This document shows, one piece after another, positions 48,901 to 60,549 of a DNA stretch of 64,000 bases. The translations under genes were made by a program, and so were the position numbers. Origin of the DNA: Theobroma cacao (Eukaryota; Streptophyta; Magnoliopsida; Malvales; Malvaceae); assembly GCF_000208745.1 (NCBI RefSeq), contig NC_030858.1:34469801-34533800 (forward strand), read 5' to 3'. The stretch's first letter is position 1, and each line of letters starts with the position of its first letter. Under the pieces are notes generated by a model. It was not told where the DNA came from. It did not search any database and worked only from the letters and a program-made list of their open reading frames with translations.

Positions 48901-49553
48901 TTATTATGTTGCTTCTTTTGTTTAACACATTATTCTCTGTTCTCTGTTATCAAATATTCAATTATGTCCTTGAACTTCCTACACAATGTATTGGGCATTA
49001 ATTTGCCTCATATGAGTTTTGACAATCTTCTGTACTGGAACAAGTACTAGTTTTCTGTGTGATATAACATTTTTAATATTGCCTTCATCCTGTCACCTAG
49101 TAATGTTACCTCCCTCTAGTTGTCTAACACATCTCTCTCTGGGTAAAGAAGACATGTTTCTCCAATCTGTGTAATCAACTCATTTTAACTCCCCTTGTTT
49201 TGGTGCATTCATCATTTTATGAAAACCAACCATTTATTTGAAAAAAAAAAGAATTTCCCCCTCTTTCCTATAATGCTGGAATACCAGTTAAAATGGGATA
49301 TAGGTCTATGTACTCTAAAGTTCTTGATGAGCTCAAACAAAATTGGTTAGTGTATCTTTTAGTTACATTCCACTGAGCCTACCATGTTTTGATTTTGTTC
49401 AGCATGTTATGGCAATTGTGTTCTGCATATAAATTGGCATGGCAAAGCTAACGAGTTCTGTTACCATAGCAGGTTTTAGACTTACTTGAAGATGCGTGTG
49501 AATCATTACTGGACAACATCCTGGCAGAAAACAGTGACATTCGCGGTTCTTAA
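45949..49553 (+). CDS. Low-molecular-weight protein tyrosine phosphatase, probably plastid-targeted
   Basis: Hydrolyses phosphotyrosine through a cysteinyl-phosphate intermediate. Exons are 45949-46359, 46691-46826, 46985-47052, 47127-47213 and 49473-49553; phases fit and give 260 residues. The catalytic P-loop VCLGNICRSPAAEG carries the nucleophile C98 and the Arg of CX5R; the general acid is D223 in PDPYYGGPQGFE. The catalytic domain is about 165 residues, the usual size. The first ~90 residues are extra, rich in Ser/Thr/Pro and poor in acidic residues, as in a chloroplast transit peptide; other in-frame Met are at 5 and 76. The last intron is 2.26 kb and holds a foldback element. The plant orthologue is At3g44620-like. 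Confidence 0.92.
47710..48335. mobile_element. Foldback (MITE-like) element in phosphatase intron
   Basis: Inverted arms at about 47766-47860 and 48205-48286 pair closely: AAAATTTTGGCCTA, TTCATTACCCAA and AAAATTTAGGCTATGCTTGGTAGGAAAGA on the right arm each match the reverse complement of the left. Weaker purine-rich pairing extends to about 47710 and 48335. The surrounding intron also has diverged direct repeats (CTTCTCCCACTTCTTTTC near 47601 and CTTCTCACACTTCTTTTTC near 48066). There is no coding capacity, and I could not define target duplications. Confidence 0.7.
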
Positions 49554-50298
49554 CTTCTACTTAAAAGCTCCGGTTGATCCAGTCCAGGCCTTCATATTGC
49601 TGGGAAAATGTCAATATATACCCACAGTATCTATTATGTGGCTTGAAAAGGGACTTCCATCCGTTGCCAATACATGAAATTGGAGTTTGTATGTATATTA
49701 TTACTGTGTTTGACCTGCCAAAATGTATGAATGAAAAGTAACATCCGAATTCGAGCCTTGAGGTAGAGATTGTTAAATAACAATGTCGGATTTCATGATT
49801 TACACAGATTTCTCACTGGTGGAAAGTCTTGTTCTTCCTTTAACCTGTATTGTTTTACAATTTTTAGATAAAAGCTCAAATCAATAATAGTTCTCAATGG
49901 AGATCTCCTTTAATGTGAAGATACAGATTGAAGATTTTAATGCTTGAACAGCCTCACACAGATCCACATACAGAAGTATGTTGCTGCTCCAGATTCCAGA
50001 GCAGATGGCCTAAAAAAGCAAAAAGGTAACATTCATTTGTTTTTGTTTATCCACAATATTCAAACAAGGAAAATAAGTGTTACCTTGCATATGTATAATT
50101 ATACATGGATACCTGAAAACCAGAAAGTGGACAGGACATGCTTACAGCAACTACACTTGCCAAAACAGAACTATGTTACAATGTCTGTATAGTATAGAAA
50201 TACAATGTATGAACTTAGTTACGTATGGAACAATCTCACTTTCAAAAGATTCAGAGAGCTGAATTCTCCATGGGAAACTTTAAAAGTATCATTCAAGC
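49554..50298. other. Convergent 3' flanks of phosphatase and invertase genes
   Basis: 745 bases shared by two genes that end towards each other. AT-rich 3' UTR-type sequence; nothing else recognised. Confidence 0.6.
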
Positions 50299-53118
50299 TC
50301 ATATGAGGAAGGGCTGTTTGAATCCCTTTTGGCCACGTTTCTTCCTTGGGTTGGCACTGAGCATGCAAGAAAACGCATTTACTAGGTCCGCGTCCTCCTC
50401 ATTTATAAGAATCTTTGCTGCACTAGGGTTAGCAAGGAGGAGCTTTGCCACAAGGTATCCAGCAATAGACCATGTTTGAAACAACCGCGACTGCTTTCCT
50501 ATAAATCTTGCTCTTCTAGTGTCATAATATTCTGGCCACTTGTCTCTACATATGCGTCTCTCAGCAAGCATGACAGCTTTTTCAGCAACCTCTGGTCTAT
50601 TCATCTTTATGCATGCCACAGTGAGCTGGAACAGCACCATAATTATGTTAATAACAAGAAACATAGTTCTAATCATCACTTTAATAAAGTCAAATTCAGA
50701 TTGGAAGGGGAGGTCAATGAATCTGTTGCATACTACAACATACTGTATAGGTATATAAAATTTTCATAAATCAAGATGAAAGTACAGTAAAATATACAGC
50801 ACTGTCAAGATAACAGTATAGTATAGACAACAATGGCATAAGATCATTCATTACTGCAGTAAATGAAATTTGGAAAGAATAAACTAACCTGCCACAACAA
50901 AGTTGGCCAAGAACCTCCATTATGGTATGACCAGGGACTGCAATTGAAAAATAATGTCAAGTATAGGTGGAAGAACTAGGAATGAGTTGCCATGGTAAAT
51001 TACTTAAAAGTAAGAAAATCATAATCATATAGGAAAAGACAATACGTGTTCTTGGGATCACTGCCTGTGATAATTCGCCATTCCTGGCCCTCAAGAGCAG
51101 GATAACAAATTTTCAATGGCATATCTGCCACCAATTCTGACCATTTTGCTTCAACAAGATCCAATATGGCATGTGATTGATCAACTGTTGCAAGACTGCC
51201 TACAATAGACCATAAATTTCCCAGTGAAAAGAAACGGAAATCCATGTGAGCTGGCTGCAGATTTCCAATCAAATAACCTCCTCTGGCAGGCATAAATTCC
51301 ACCAACCAGGGAGGGATCTGATCTGGGTAGATGTTGAACTTATTAACAGCATCAAATGAGTATTCCTCTGTCTTGTAACGGTAGATTTCATTAAGCTTTT
51401 TCATGTCAATCCAGTAATATTCTCTGATGTGAAACGATAATGCAACTAAACGATTGTTAAGGGCTCTTATAAGGTCAGCTGAACCATCCTCAGAAGCAAG
51501 CATCTCACGTGCACAGAGTAATGCCGAATAAAAAAGTGCCTGCAAGAACATATAATTTTTATGCAAAAGAGTGCCTTCATATCTCCGTGTAACAATGAAC
51601 ATGCCTACAATCACAAAGCTTCAGCTTCTGTAAGATAAAAGCATTGATAAACCCTAAAAACCTATCGAGTGTAGAAGAGTAAAGAAGTGTTTTCACTCTA
51701 AAAAAATGAAAACAGGAGAGGTGGAGGTTCACAGTTGAGAAAAGAACACAAATATCAATATATCATGTTTCCCGGATTATGTGCAAGTATAGAGAGGTTA
51801 TACATTTACTCCTTGACAGTTTTGAAACTACAGAAAACATCATTCATTCCTCTAAAAAGCAACTCAATGAAAAATTCAAGTCAAACATGTAAAAGGAACT
51901 AAACCTGAATTTCCAAAGGATGGCCATGGATTCCCATGCGACGATCTATCATGCAAGAACCATCTGTCACTAATAAAGTTGGAAACATGTCAAAGCCATC
52001 AGCAAGACAGAGCTTTAAGATCATTTTGATCCCAGTTTGCACATCAACCCTCTCTTGCACTGAAAGATCTCCTGTGCATTTTCCATATGCTCGTAATAGT
52101 ATAATCCACCATAATCCTGGAAGTGAAATCCAAAGTTGAACCATTAATCTCTAAGGTTAAATATGAATAAACGTACACCAAGATGTAACTCAGGAGATAG
52201 TTTACTGCAACATTCTCTTACCAGAATCAACTGGAGCAACACGCCCGATTGCTGCTTCACCAAAGTCAGGGTCTAAGACATCTTCAGTCACAGAATCATC
52301 ACCATCACGTGGAACAGTGCGCACTTTGAAACTGGCAGGCATCAGTCCCTGACCAGGACTATGACAATCCATGGTTTTCTCCCAGCTCTGTCAATTTAAC
52401 AAGTAAATCAGTGGAGATGTGACATTCATGCTTCAGACAAGTAATCCAACTGTAATGCTTAATCAGGGTAACAAGATCAGAAACATTATGTTACCTGCAA
52501 CTGAAGTGTGTATAGAATGAAATTCCGAACAATATCATACTCTCCCTTCAAAAGAAAAGCTATCCCCGAAGGTATGAAATCACGGATAAAGACTTGATCA
52601 TAGTTCAGAATGCTGGAGCTGCTTGTATCACTTGCAGCAATTGTTCCAATTGGATTACCACAATAGTAAACAACAGACTCCTTCAGCAGATCCCACGCTT
52701 CTTCCTCAATCGACTTCCTACTATCTATAACTGTTCCAACCCCATTTGTGTCACCATTGGCAAACCCTTCCTTATCAGATTTCAAGAGTTGGTTCAACTC
52801 AAACTCTTGAGCATTATTCACATTAGTCCTACCATTTATGGAAAGTGAAGTGGGCCTTCCATCATCCGCTGTTACTTCACTAATACTATCAGCCTTTTGG
52901 CATTTGCATCTCGAAAAACATGATCTTTTTGTTCTGTTCTTTCTATCAGTACTATAATAACCAACGCTCGAAAAAGCATAGCTCTTTATTCCATTTTGCG
53001 ATGTTCCTAAACTATAATGGAATTCTACCAACCCTAAATTTCTTTGTTTTCCAAAATTTGCACCAGATTTAAATAAAAGCATAGGATCTAAATGTAGAAA
53101 TGCTTCTGACACAGCCAT
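50299..53118 (-). CDS. Alkaline/neutral invertase, E-type (GH100), probably plastid
   Basis: Splits sucrose into glucose and fructose at neutral to alkaline pH. Exons are 53118-52495, 52387-52222, 52116-51905, 51539-51046, 50937-50889 and 50625-50299; phases fit and give 623 residues. The N-terminus [12 protein letters not shown] and a long Ser/Lys/Arg-rich leader resemble plastid A/N-INVE-type invertases. The GH100 domain begins at about residue 125 ([17 protein letters not shown]). Characteristic stretches are [98 protein letters not shown] and [18 protein letters not shown]. The C-terminus [19 protein letters not shown] fits the subgroup. I chose ATG 53118 because upstream in-frame codons carry no ATG and the family begins MAxSE. 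Confidence 0.95.
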
Positions 53119-53968
53119 CGGTCTTAAATTGTAAACTGAATTCAATTAATTTCTTCAACCAACTACCTTATTAACACAAAAAGAAAAGAAATTATGAACT
53201 AAAATGAATAATAATAGCAATACAAGTAATGATGGAAAAATTAAAGCATAGAATAATTTTCTTCGAGTAATAAAAAAATTATTTTCTTATAATGAAGTTA
53301 AAGAAAAGAATCAATCATTTTCCTTTCTATGATAGTGAAAATTGAAAATATAAAAAAATGAAAAATAAAGCAGGATTGTCTCAGTTCCTTGTGAAGCTAA
53401 CGCAAGTGGTGAATTAAACTCACCTCTGCACCATCAAAGGATTTCTATCAGTTCATTTGAAGCAAAAGAAAGCACCATGTCCTGCTTTTTCTCGGGGAAA
53501 ATGCAGGGTTTTGTATGAGGTTTGCTAGAATTTTCCAGGCATCCAAACAACGGTTTTTTACACGTCTGGCTTATGACACTATGCGTGGACGGAACGAGGA
53601 GAGAAGACAAATTACAACGCACCGTTTTGATCTGAAAGCGAATTAAATAAAACAAAACGGGGAGCATTGGATAATTTTTTTTTTCTCCAAAAGAGAATAA
53701 ATAATTATGAGCAGTGGACGTGAGGTTTGCACGTGTGGGATAAGGTGGTGCGCCATTGTCGTGGCTTTTCAGCTGATTCATCACCTAGAAAGGGAAAGAA
53801 AACTATATCTGATGCTGACACAAACATGGAAATCACATCACCAAATAATTTCCAATATTTTAATTGTAAAAATACTTCTGTATTTACGTGTACAATACCA
53901 TTTCATTAAGGAGAAGCTCGCCGGCCTCTGCCATGCATGGGGAAATACATATAAGATTATATTACAAG
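53119..53968. other. Intergenic upstream of the invertase gene
   Basis: Promoter and possible 5' UTR of the invertase on the right flank, and the downstream end of the small gene at 53969. AT-rich; nothing else recognised. Confidence 0.6.
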
Positions 53969-54469
53969 CTAAAAACCAAAGAAGCGCCTACAAGCTTCAA
54001 GGATCTTGTTTCTTTTCTTATCTGATTCTGCTTCAGCCTGGAGCATGACTGTGTTTTCTTCATCTCCAACTGGAACTGGATCATAGTGGTGATCCATCCT
54101 GCGATAAACTTGGTTCACCGAAGCTGAAGCTCTCATTGAAAAGGCTCTCCTCACAGCCGTCTCAACCGCTGATGAACTTTGTTTCTCCTCCTGATCAGCT
54201 CTCATTGAAAACGTTTTCCTCACCTTGCCATCTAGTTCACGGTTTTGTTTCTCTGCCCTGAACCCATCAAAACATGTTGATAAACCCGATGGGTTTCGCC
54301 TCAATACCACCCTGATAAGCTCTTCTTCCTCGTCTTGCTCCTCCCCCTCTTCACGTCCTTGATGAAGAAATGAATCATGGAGATGATCTAGATCAGTGCT
54401 TATGGTGTTGACACTGATCTGGATCCCTTGTTTTGTGTCTTGGAATTTGTAGTTTGGGACGGACGACAT
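53969..54469 (-). CDS. Small plant protein of unknown function (166 aa)
   Basis: I do not recognise a domain. The frame is a single uninterrupted exon from ATG 54469 to the stop at 53969. The protein is hydrophilic with no signal peptide or membrane segment. It has an acidic run (REEGEEQDEEEEL, about 40-52), two similar basic motifs KVRKTFSMRA and AVRRAFSMRA about 30 residues apart, and a basic-aromatic end ACRRFFGF. The FSMRA repeats with preceding basic residues could be phosphorylation sites of the R-x-x-S type; that is inference. Codon use and composition are gene-like, and the frame ends cleanly within a gap between two real genes. It could be a lineage-specific plant protein. Confidence 0.7.
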   Translation of the reverse strand: MSSVPNYKFQDTKQGIQISVNTISTDLDHLHDSFLHQGREEGEEQDEEEELIRVVLRRNPSGLSTCFDGFRAEKQNRELDGKVRKTFSMRADQEEKQSSSAVETAVRRAFSMRASASVNQVYRRMDHHYDPVPVGDEENTVMLQAEAESDKKRNKILEACRRFFGF

Positions 54470-55333
54470 AGGTGTTTGAGGATGAAAACAAAAAAGAAAT
54501 CAACCAACCTCGTTTTATCCATGGAACTCTTTCTTGTCTCTTCTGTCTTAGGCTTTATATAAAATGTTTTGCAAGAGATAACTGTTTCTCGATCAGTCAC
54601 GATCAGAAAGAAAATGCAAATGGAAAACGTTATGGAGAAGTGATATTGAAATGCATTGATGAATCATGATTTCTAGAATTTCTATAGAAAGCGATCACCT
54701 GGGTTGTGCAAAAGATGGAAAACATGTTTGTGTCATATATGTTTAGAGGGATGTGCTAGGTCAACATATAAGTGCCTTTGAAAGTAAGCTTATTCCAGCA
54801 AAGAGCATCCAGTTCTAGAACAACTCCTGTCAATAACAGCTAGACTGCTGTATCTACTCCTTTACCTATATGAATGCAGGGATTCAAAATAATCTAAACT
54901 TTATGGATATATATTTTTCTTGTTGCCATCTAACATCATCCTTCACGTGTAAGAACAAGACACATCTCACTTAATGTACGATTCACATATCAAGATAATG
55001 GGCTCATCATGTATAGTACAAATAGGAAATCAGGTTTGCTCTATCATATCAAACTTTATGATAAGTAATCTATATTTGTTAAGATCAAATATTGTCAACA
55101 AGTCTCCCAACTTATATTTGGATATAGAGGATGTCCCAAGCTTATATCTATAATTTATTTTTATCATGGAGATATGATCAAGTACAGATATCTTAGGAGG
55201 ATCCTCAAAGCAGTCTACTGAACCTATTTTAACTTCCTTTAGCTAGGCAATCTCTTAAAAGGGGTAAATACCCTGGATTTTGCAGGAGCCAACACCAGGA
55301 CAAATCTACTGAACCTTAAATGGATTGATAGGT
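54470..55333. other. Intergenic between the small gene and the dehydrogenase
   Basis: The small gene's promoter and the dehydrogenase 3' flank. No coding frame or repeat recognised. Confidence 0.6.
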
Positions 55334-58277
55334 TTAATTGACCAATTCTATCCCTGTCAAAGGAGTTCCAGCGTGAAGTTGTAAGGCAACATCACCCACA
55401 ACCTGCAATTAGCAAAATAAAAGAGGCCAATCATACTTAGAAATTCAAATAATACAACTAAGAGAACAAAAAATCCTTAACATAGATACAAGAATTCAAG
55501 CTTTTACTGGAATGTTTCAGCTCATAAACACAAGAATTTAAGCAGAAGGATCAAATATTCTAGGCTTAAGATAGACCGAATAGAAGAGAGTTTTTTTACA
55601 ATGACAAATGAAATTCACTTTAGTTTCAAGCTCAACAACCTAAAAATTTTGATAAGATGCATACCTTAGCCATTGATCTAAAAGACTGTTCAGTAATGCC
55701 AGCAACATGAGGTGTGATCATAACATTCTTGAATTTCAAAATTGGATCATCAGGGTCAAATGGTTCTGTCCATGCAACATCAATTCCTAAGCCTCCCAAG
55801 TGTTCAGACTCAAGATGATGCACAACAGCCTCATAGTCTAGAAGACCACCTCGAGCAATGTTTATCAAAAGGGCACCCTGGAATCACACATCCAGCCAAG
55901 TAGCCAACAATGAGAGCAACTAATTCGATAGAAATTAAACAATGAAAATTTGTTGAAGAGATGCAACATGTTATGTGCTGTGAAAATAATGTAGTGCATT
56001 TGAACTGAACCTTTTTCATTGAAGATATGAAGTACTTGTTTACAACGCCAATCTGCAAGTTTGAAACGTCCGAATCGTTAGTGATTGGAGAATAAATTTT
56101 GTAGCAGATGTAGGTAAGAGCAGCCTTACTGTTTCTTTAGTCAAACTTAAGCAACAAACAACTATATCGGCATAGCTCGCTAACTCGTAAATATCTCCAT
56201 GTCTGCCTTTCTTATCAACCAATTTATCAACGATCTCGTTTTGAGTTTTAGCTGCTGAAATATTTACTGAATGAAAATGCCTTCACAAATGCTGAGTTTC
56301 ACTATTTAATTACTTAATGGATCCTCCATACCTTTTGGAACAGGAACTTGCAAATTTGTGGCCCAGCTCCTTTTTGTAGCAATAATTTTAACACCAAATG
56401 GTTTCAAGAGCTTTGCCAGAGCAATTCCAATATTTCCAAATCCCATTATAAAGACCTACACAAGCAGGGTATAATATGTAAAACATCAAACAAGATATGA
56501 AATGATGGAGATAAAGATTTGAAGCACGAGACCATCCACCTTAATGGTGAATGAATAGTTGTTAATGGAGTAACTTTTTTGAAAGAAGATAATAAGACTG
56601 CCTTGCCAAGAATTCATTGAAAACAAACATTTCAATCCTAGAAACAAAAGTCTAAATAAGGCTTAGGCTCTTAAGCACAAGTGTTTGAATAAACACGTTG
56701 AAATGTATTAATTCTCGTATCCACCTTTAACTGTTTTCTGCTTTTTTCGTATCCAAAATCTCAATGCAGTGAGGTAATAACACATGCACGGTTACCATAA
56801 TTGATGTCCCCTTAACACCTTGCAATTTCTAAGCAAGGAAAAACATGCAAAAATAGGCACAGCAACAGGAAATTGATTGTGCTCTGTACTCAATATTCAA
56901 TGTCTGATCACAGACGATATTCAATTTCATGCCTGAATCCAGGTCAAATTAAAGGCTGTCTGGTTGTCTTCCTTCACTACAAAACTAAGCAACTAGTTTG
57001 TGTCACTTGTTATGCCAGAATGGGGTAAAGCTTTTTATTTTCAATTCAACTTGGTATAATGGTATCAAAACTATAACCTTCAAGCATTCCCTCATCGACC
57101 ATATTAGCAAAAGTCACCATGAAAAGCAAAAGAGAAATAAGAATGGACAGATCCAGTTTTCATGAAAATATTTAAATACAAGAATGTCAAAGAAGTACCG
57201 AGGCAGAGGAAAAAGAATAAAGTAGAGAAACTCACCGTTTTCCCCAAAAGTGTTTCCCCAAGAGGCTCTCCAAGCTTTTTCTGCTTTACAGAAATTTGCA
57301 TCTCATTCTGCAAGAGCACCACAATCACTCTGGTCATCAACATTGGTTTGCTCAGTTGATAAAAATGTTTCAATATTGCGAAGTCTCTTATATTTCTATA
57401 ACCTGATACAGCTTTCAAGTGCATGCTACAACTAAGACGACTGAAAGGATGGTGAACTGACCTCCCAATTAGCATGAAGTCAACTACTTTTCATGTTTAA
57501 CTATAATCGTATTAACATATTAGACAAGTAAGGCAATTTTTTCAGTGACTAAAAATCAGATAAATAATTAAACCTGTTTCCGGAGAAGTCCCAAGATTAG
57601 ATATATAGCCATTTCAGCACAAGATGCAGCATTTCCAGTTGCATCACCCGGAATTCTGGCGACTTTAATGCCAAGCCTTGTAGCAGCATCAACATCAACC
57701 CCTTCATGCAAACGTAGGAAAAAGGAAAAGTTTTATACCAGTACGTGTTGTGTGGACATTATAACTTATAAAGGAATAATTATTTAACACCTTCTAAGCC
57801 AACACCAAACTGCATTATTAGCTTCATCTGATTGGCACGAGATATAACATTTGAATCTAATCGCATGTTTAACACAACACAGAGATGGTAGTTCCCAATA
57901 TGATCTGGAACATCCTTGAGGGCCACTTCATCAACCTACAACAAGTTAAATAGCTAGAGAAGCTCAATATTCAATACAGAAACTTCAACTCCACAGAAAG
58001 AAGAAAAAGAACTTGTTAGGTTGCGTATAACAACTTGCATTTGATTGCAGGATTTGGCATATGCTTGTTAGTATGTCTTTGGTTAATGATAATGCTTTAA
58101 AATTAATTTAGGTACGAATCTTTCTGCAAATAAGTGCATAAGATGAGAATTTGAGCAAATTGCCTGGATAAAAGGATACTTCTCCAAGTATTCTCTAGTA
58201 TAATTCTGTGAAGCTGGAAAATGCGGTCCACAAAAGAGAACGCGGGTAATGGGTTTGTCATCCACCTTCGAAGACAT
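55334..58277 (-). CDS. D-isomer-specific 2-hydroxyacid dehydrogenase (phosphoglycerate dehydrogenase-like)
   Basis: NAD(P)-dependent oxidoreductase of 2-hydroxy/2-oxo acids; the physiological substrate of this plant subgroup (At1g72190-like) is not established to my knowledge. Exons are 58277-58164, 57935-57791, 57701-57574, 57307-57236, 56455-56332, 56251-56130, 56052-56011, 55877-55665 and 55402-55334; phases fit and give 342 residues. The N-terminus is MSSKVDDKPITRVLFCGPHF. The nucleotide-binding loop is VFIMGFGNIGIALAKLL (G158, G160, G163). The catalytic set is R258 (NIARGGLLDYEAV), E287 (DVAWTEPFDPDDP) and H306 (ITPHVAGITEQS). No ACT or other regulatory domain follows, so it is shorter than true plastid PGDH. 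It ends LTGIELVN. The first intron appears to start with GC rather than GT. I take ATG 58277 as the start; upstream in-frame codons are not ATG. Confidence 0.93.
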
Positions 58278-59014
58278 ATCTGTGCTGAAGGACCTCAAAA
58301 TCAATATAAAATACCTCTACAACATGAGAAGATAAAGCTATTTAAAATATTACTATATGTAAAGGACATTACAATTCCATTATTACTCTAACAAGGAACA
58401 TAAATAAAAGGAATGAGGAGTGCAGTGAGTCGCCAGTGACAAAGCTGGAGATCTCAGGGCTTGACCTGCGAGGAAGTGGAGACGTGAAACAAGTGAGTGT
58501 GAGAGAACATTTCATTTCCTGTTTTTTTCTACTAGCTCTGACTCCTCGAACCGGTTTGACCGGTTGCTTTCGCTTAAATTGTAGCAATTTAAACCAGCCA
58601 GTGTGCAGCACAGAAAATTTGGCACGTACCTAATGTCACAATCATGCCAAGGAGTTGAAAGCTCCACGAGATTAGGATTAACTTCATTCCCTTTAATTTT
58701 TTTATCTAACCATTATTACATATAATTTTTTATTTTCTCAAATCATAAATTTCCTATTCAATCAATACGATAAATATATTATTAAGCGAGAGTGTGAGAA
58801 AACATTTCATTTCTTGTTTTTTTCTACTAGCTCTGTCTCCTTGAACCAGTTTGACCAGTTGCTTTCGCTTGAATTGTAGCAATTAAAAGCAACCAATGTG
58901 CACCATAGAACATTTGGTACGTACCTAATGTCACAATCATGCTAAGGAGTTCTATTTTTCAGAGTTGAAAGCTCTACGAGATTAAGTTTAAGTTTCGTAC
59001 CTAACACTTACAGG

Positions 59015-59895
59015 CGTTTGATACATGGAAAGTGCATCACTTTACAGAGATTTTAATTGGTGGGAAAGACTTTGTACCGTTTGGCATATGAAGTCGATGG
59101 GAATGTAACTTTACATAGGTATTAGATTGCAACCATGGGAGAGAAGATGATTTTCTTTTGGATTGGAGGGAATGTTACTTTGTCTTGACTGAGAGAGAGT
59201 AAAGTGTACCAAAATGACAGAAAGCCCCGCGAGCTGAACTCTCTGGGGAGGAGAGGGGGCGCCATTTGAATTTGGTGATGGGAGCAAGGAGGGAGGAGAG
59301 AGAAAAAGGAAGAAAAGAAGAAGAGCCCATCACCATAGTGCAAGGAGGAAGCAGAGAAAAAAAGAAAGAAAAGAAAAATATAGAAGAGCCCATCACCAGA
59401 AAGCAACAAGGTAGGAGAGAGAAAAAAAAAAAAAGAGGAGCCCATTGGAGAGGACGACGGGTGCAGGAAGAAATAAGAGAAAAAAAAATGAAAGAACGAA
59501 AAAGAAAGATAGTGGTGGATTGCGTGGTAATTTAATTAATTAATTAATATTTTATAAAATAATTTTAATTTATTTATTTATTTATTAAAAATAAATATTT
59601 AATAATTTTATTTTTTAATATTAAAATATTATGTTATTTTTTATATTATTATTTATTATTTTAAAAAATAAAGTTTAAAAAATTAAAAATTTACATTTAA
59701 AAAGAATATAGTGATTTAATTTTATATTTTCATATATAAAGATAATTTTGTAAATTGATCTTATATATCTAGTAAAATGCTTGTAAACCAAATAATATAA
59801 TGTAATCACATTTTTTATAATAATATTTTTTCATATTATACTAAATGCTGCAAAGCTACAATCACATTCTTAATAAAATACCAAACACATCCTTA
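59015..59895. mobile_element. Candidate transposon within the duplicated block
   Basis: The inserted part X begins near GGCGTTTGATAC (about 59013) and ends near TACCAAACACATCC (about 59882), weak inverted termini of a type common in plant MITEs. It contains the purine tract at 59259-59515 and AT-rich filler. I could not define a target duplication. Confidence 0.4.
59259..59515. repeat. 250 bp purine-rich (GA) tract with imperfect repeats
   Basis: The + strand is almost all purine, built from imperfect repeats each carrying GAGCCCAT(CACC) (about 59323, 59386 and 59439). A spurious Lys/Glu/Arg-rich open frame runs through it; composition alone explains the frame. Confidence 0.8.
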
Positions 59896-60067
59896 AATCA
59901 ATGTAGATGGGACTGGCAAAGACCTTCCCTCTTTCAATAAAAGGGTTTAAACTTTACTATTAACTTCATTCTCTTTAATTTTTTTATCTAACCATTATTA
60001 AATATGATTTTTTATTTTCTAAAATCATAAATTTCTTATTCAATCAATACAATAACTATATTATTAA

Positions 60068-60540
60068 TAGGTATAATATTTAAAAATTTTTCTGAAGTAT
60101 TAAGAAAATTTTAAATAAATTTTTAAGAAAATTTTAAATAAATTTTTATATTTTTATTTTGAATCAAATAAATTTTTATAACTAATGATTAATTTAGTTA
60201 TAATACCACTTGTCATTATATACTATAAGATACTGACATGATATATTATTATATTATGATTGATAATAACGTAACATATTAACATATCATAATTAATAAT
60301 AACATAATATGTTAATGTGGTACGATAATATGTATGATGATAAGTTCATATGACATTTATTACTCTTCACTTAGTGACAAATAAATATAAAATGATAAGT
60401 AATAGTTTAATTAATAATAATTAGTTAACATTAGTAATAATGATTTGTTTGATTCAAAATAAAAATATAAAAAATTAATTAAATATATAAAAATAAAAAC
60501 AAAAATTTATTTAAAAATTTTTAAATAATGTATAAACTTT
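60068..60540. mobile_element. AT-rich foldback (MITE-like) element
   Basis: Inverted arms of about 110-130 bases: the left starts GGTATAATATTTAAAAATTTTT and includes TATTTTTATTTTGAATCAAA; the right ends AAATTTTTAAATAATGTATAAAC and includes TTTGATTCAAAATAAAAATA. The centre has repeats of the ATTATTGATAATAACATAATATG type. Non-coding. The left end abuts block B'; the right end is close to the LINE 3' tail. Target duplication not resolved. Confidence 0.7.
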
Positions 60541-60549
60541 TTTGAGTTT

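Larger units (their letters stand above)
58497..60068. repeat. Interrupted tandem duplication upstream of the dehydrogenase gene
   Basis: Block A (58497-58680, with ACATTTCATTTCCTG, TTTGACCGGTTGCTTTCGCTT and CGTACCTAATGTCACAATCATG) is followed by block B (58681-58785, TTTAATTTTTTTATCTAACC ... TTATTCAATCAATAC type). A diverged A' follows at once (58790-58985), while B' is displaced to 59965-60068. The order A-B-A'-X-B' suggests one tandem duplication of ~290 bp, with ~980 bp of foreign sequence X then inserted between A' and B'. Confidence 0.8.

Noticed and set aside
59266..59535. Lys/Glu-rich 89-codon open frame
   Set aside because: Explained by the purine tract; low complexity without start context.
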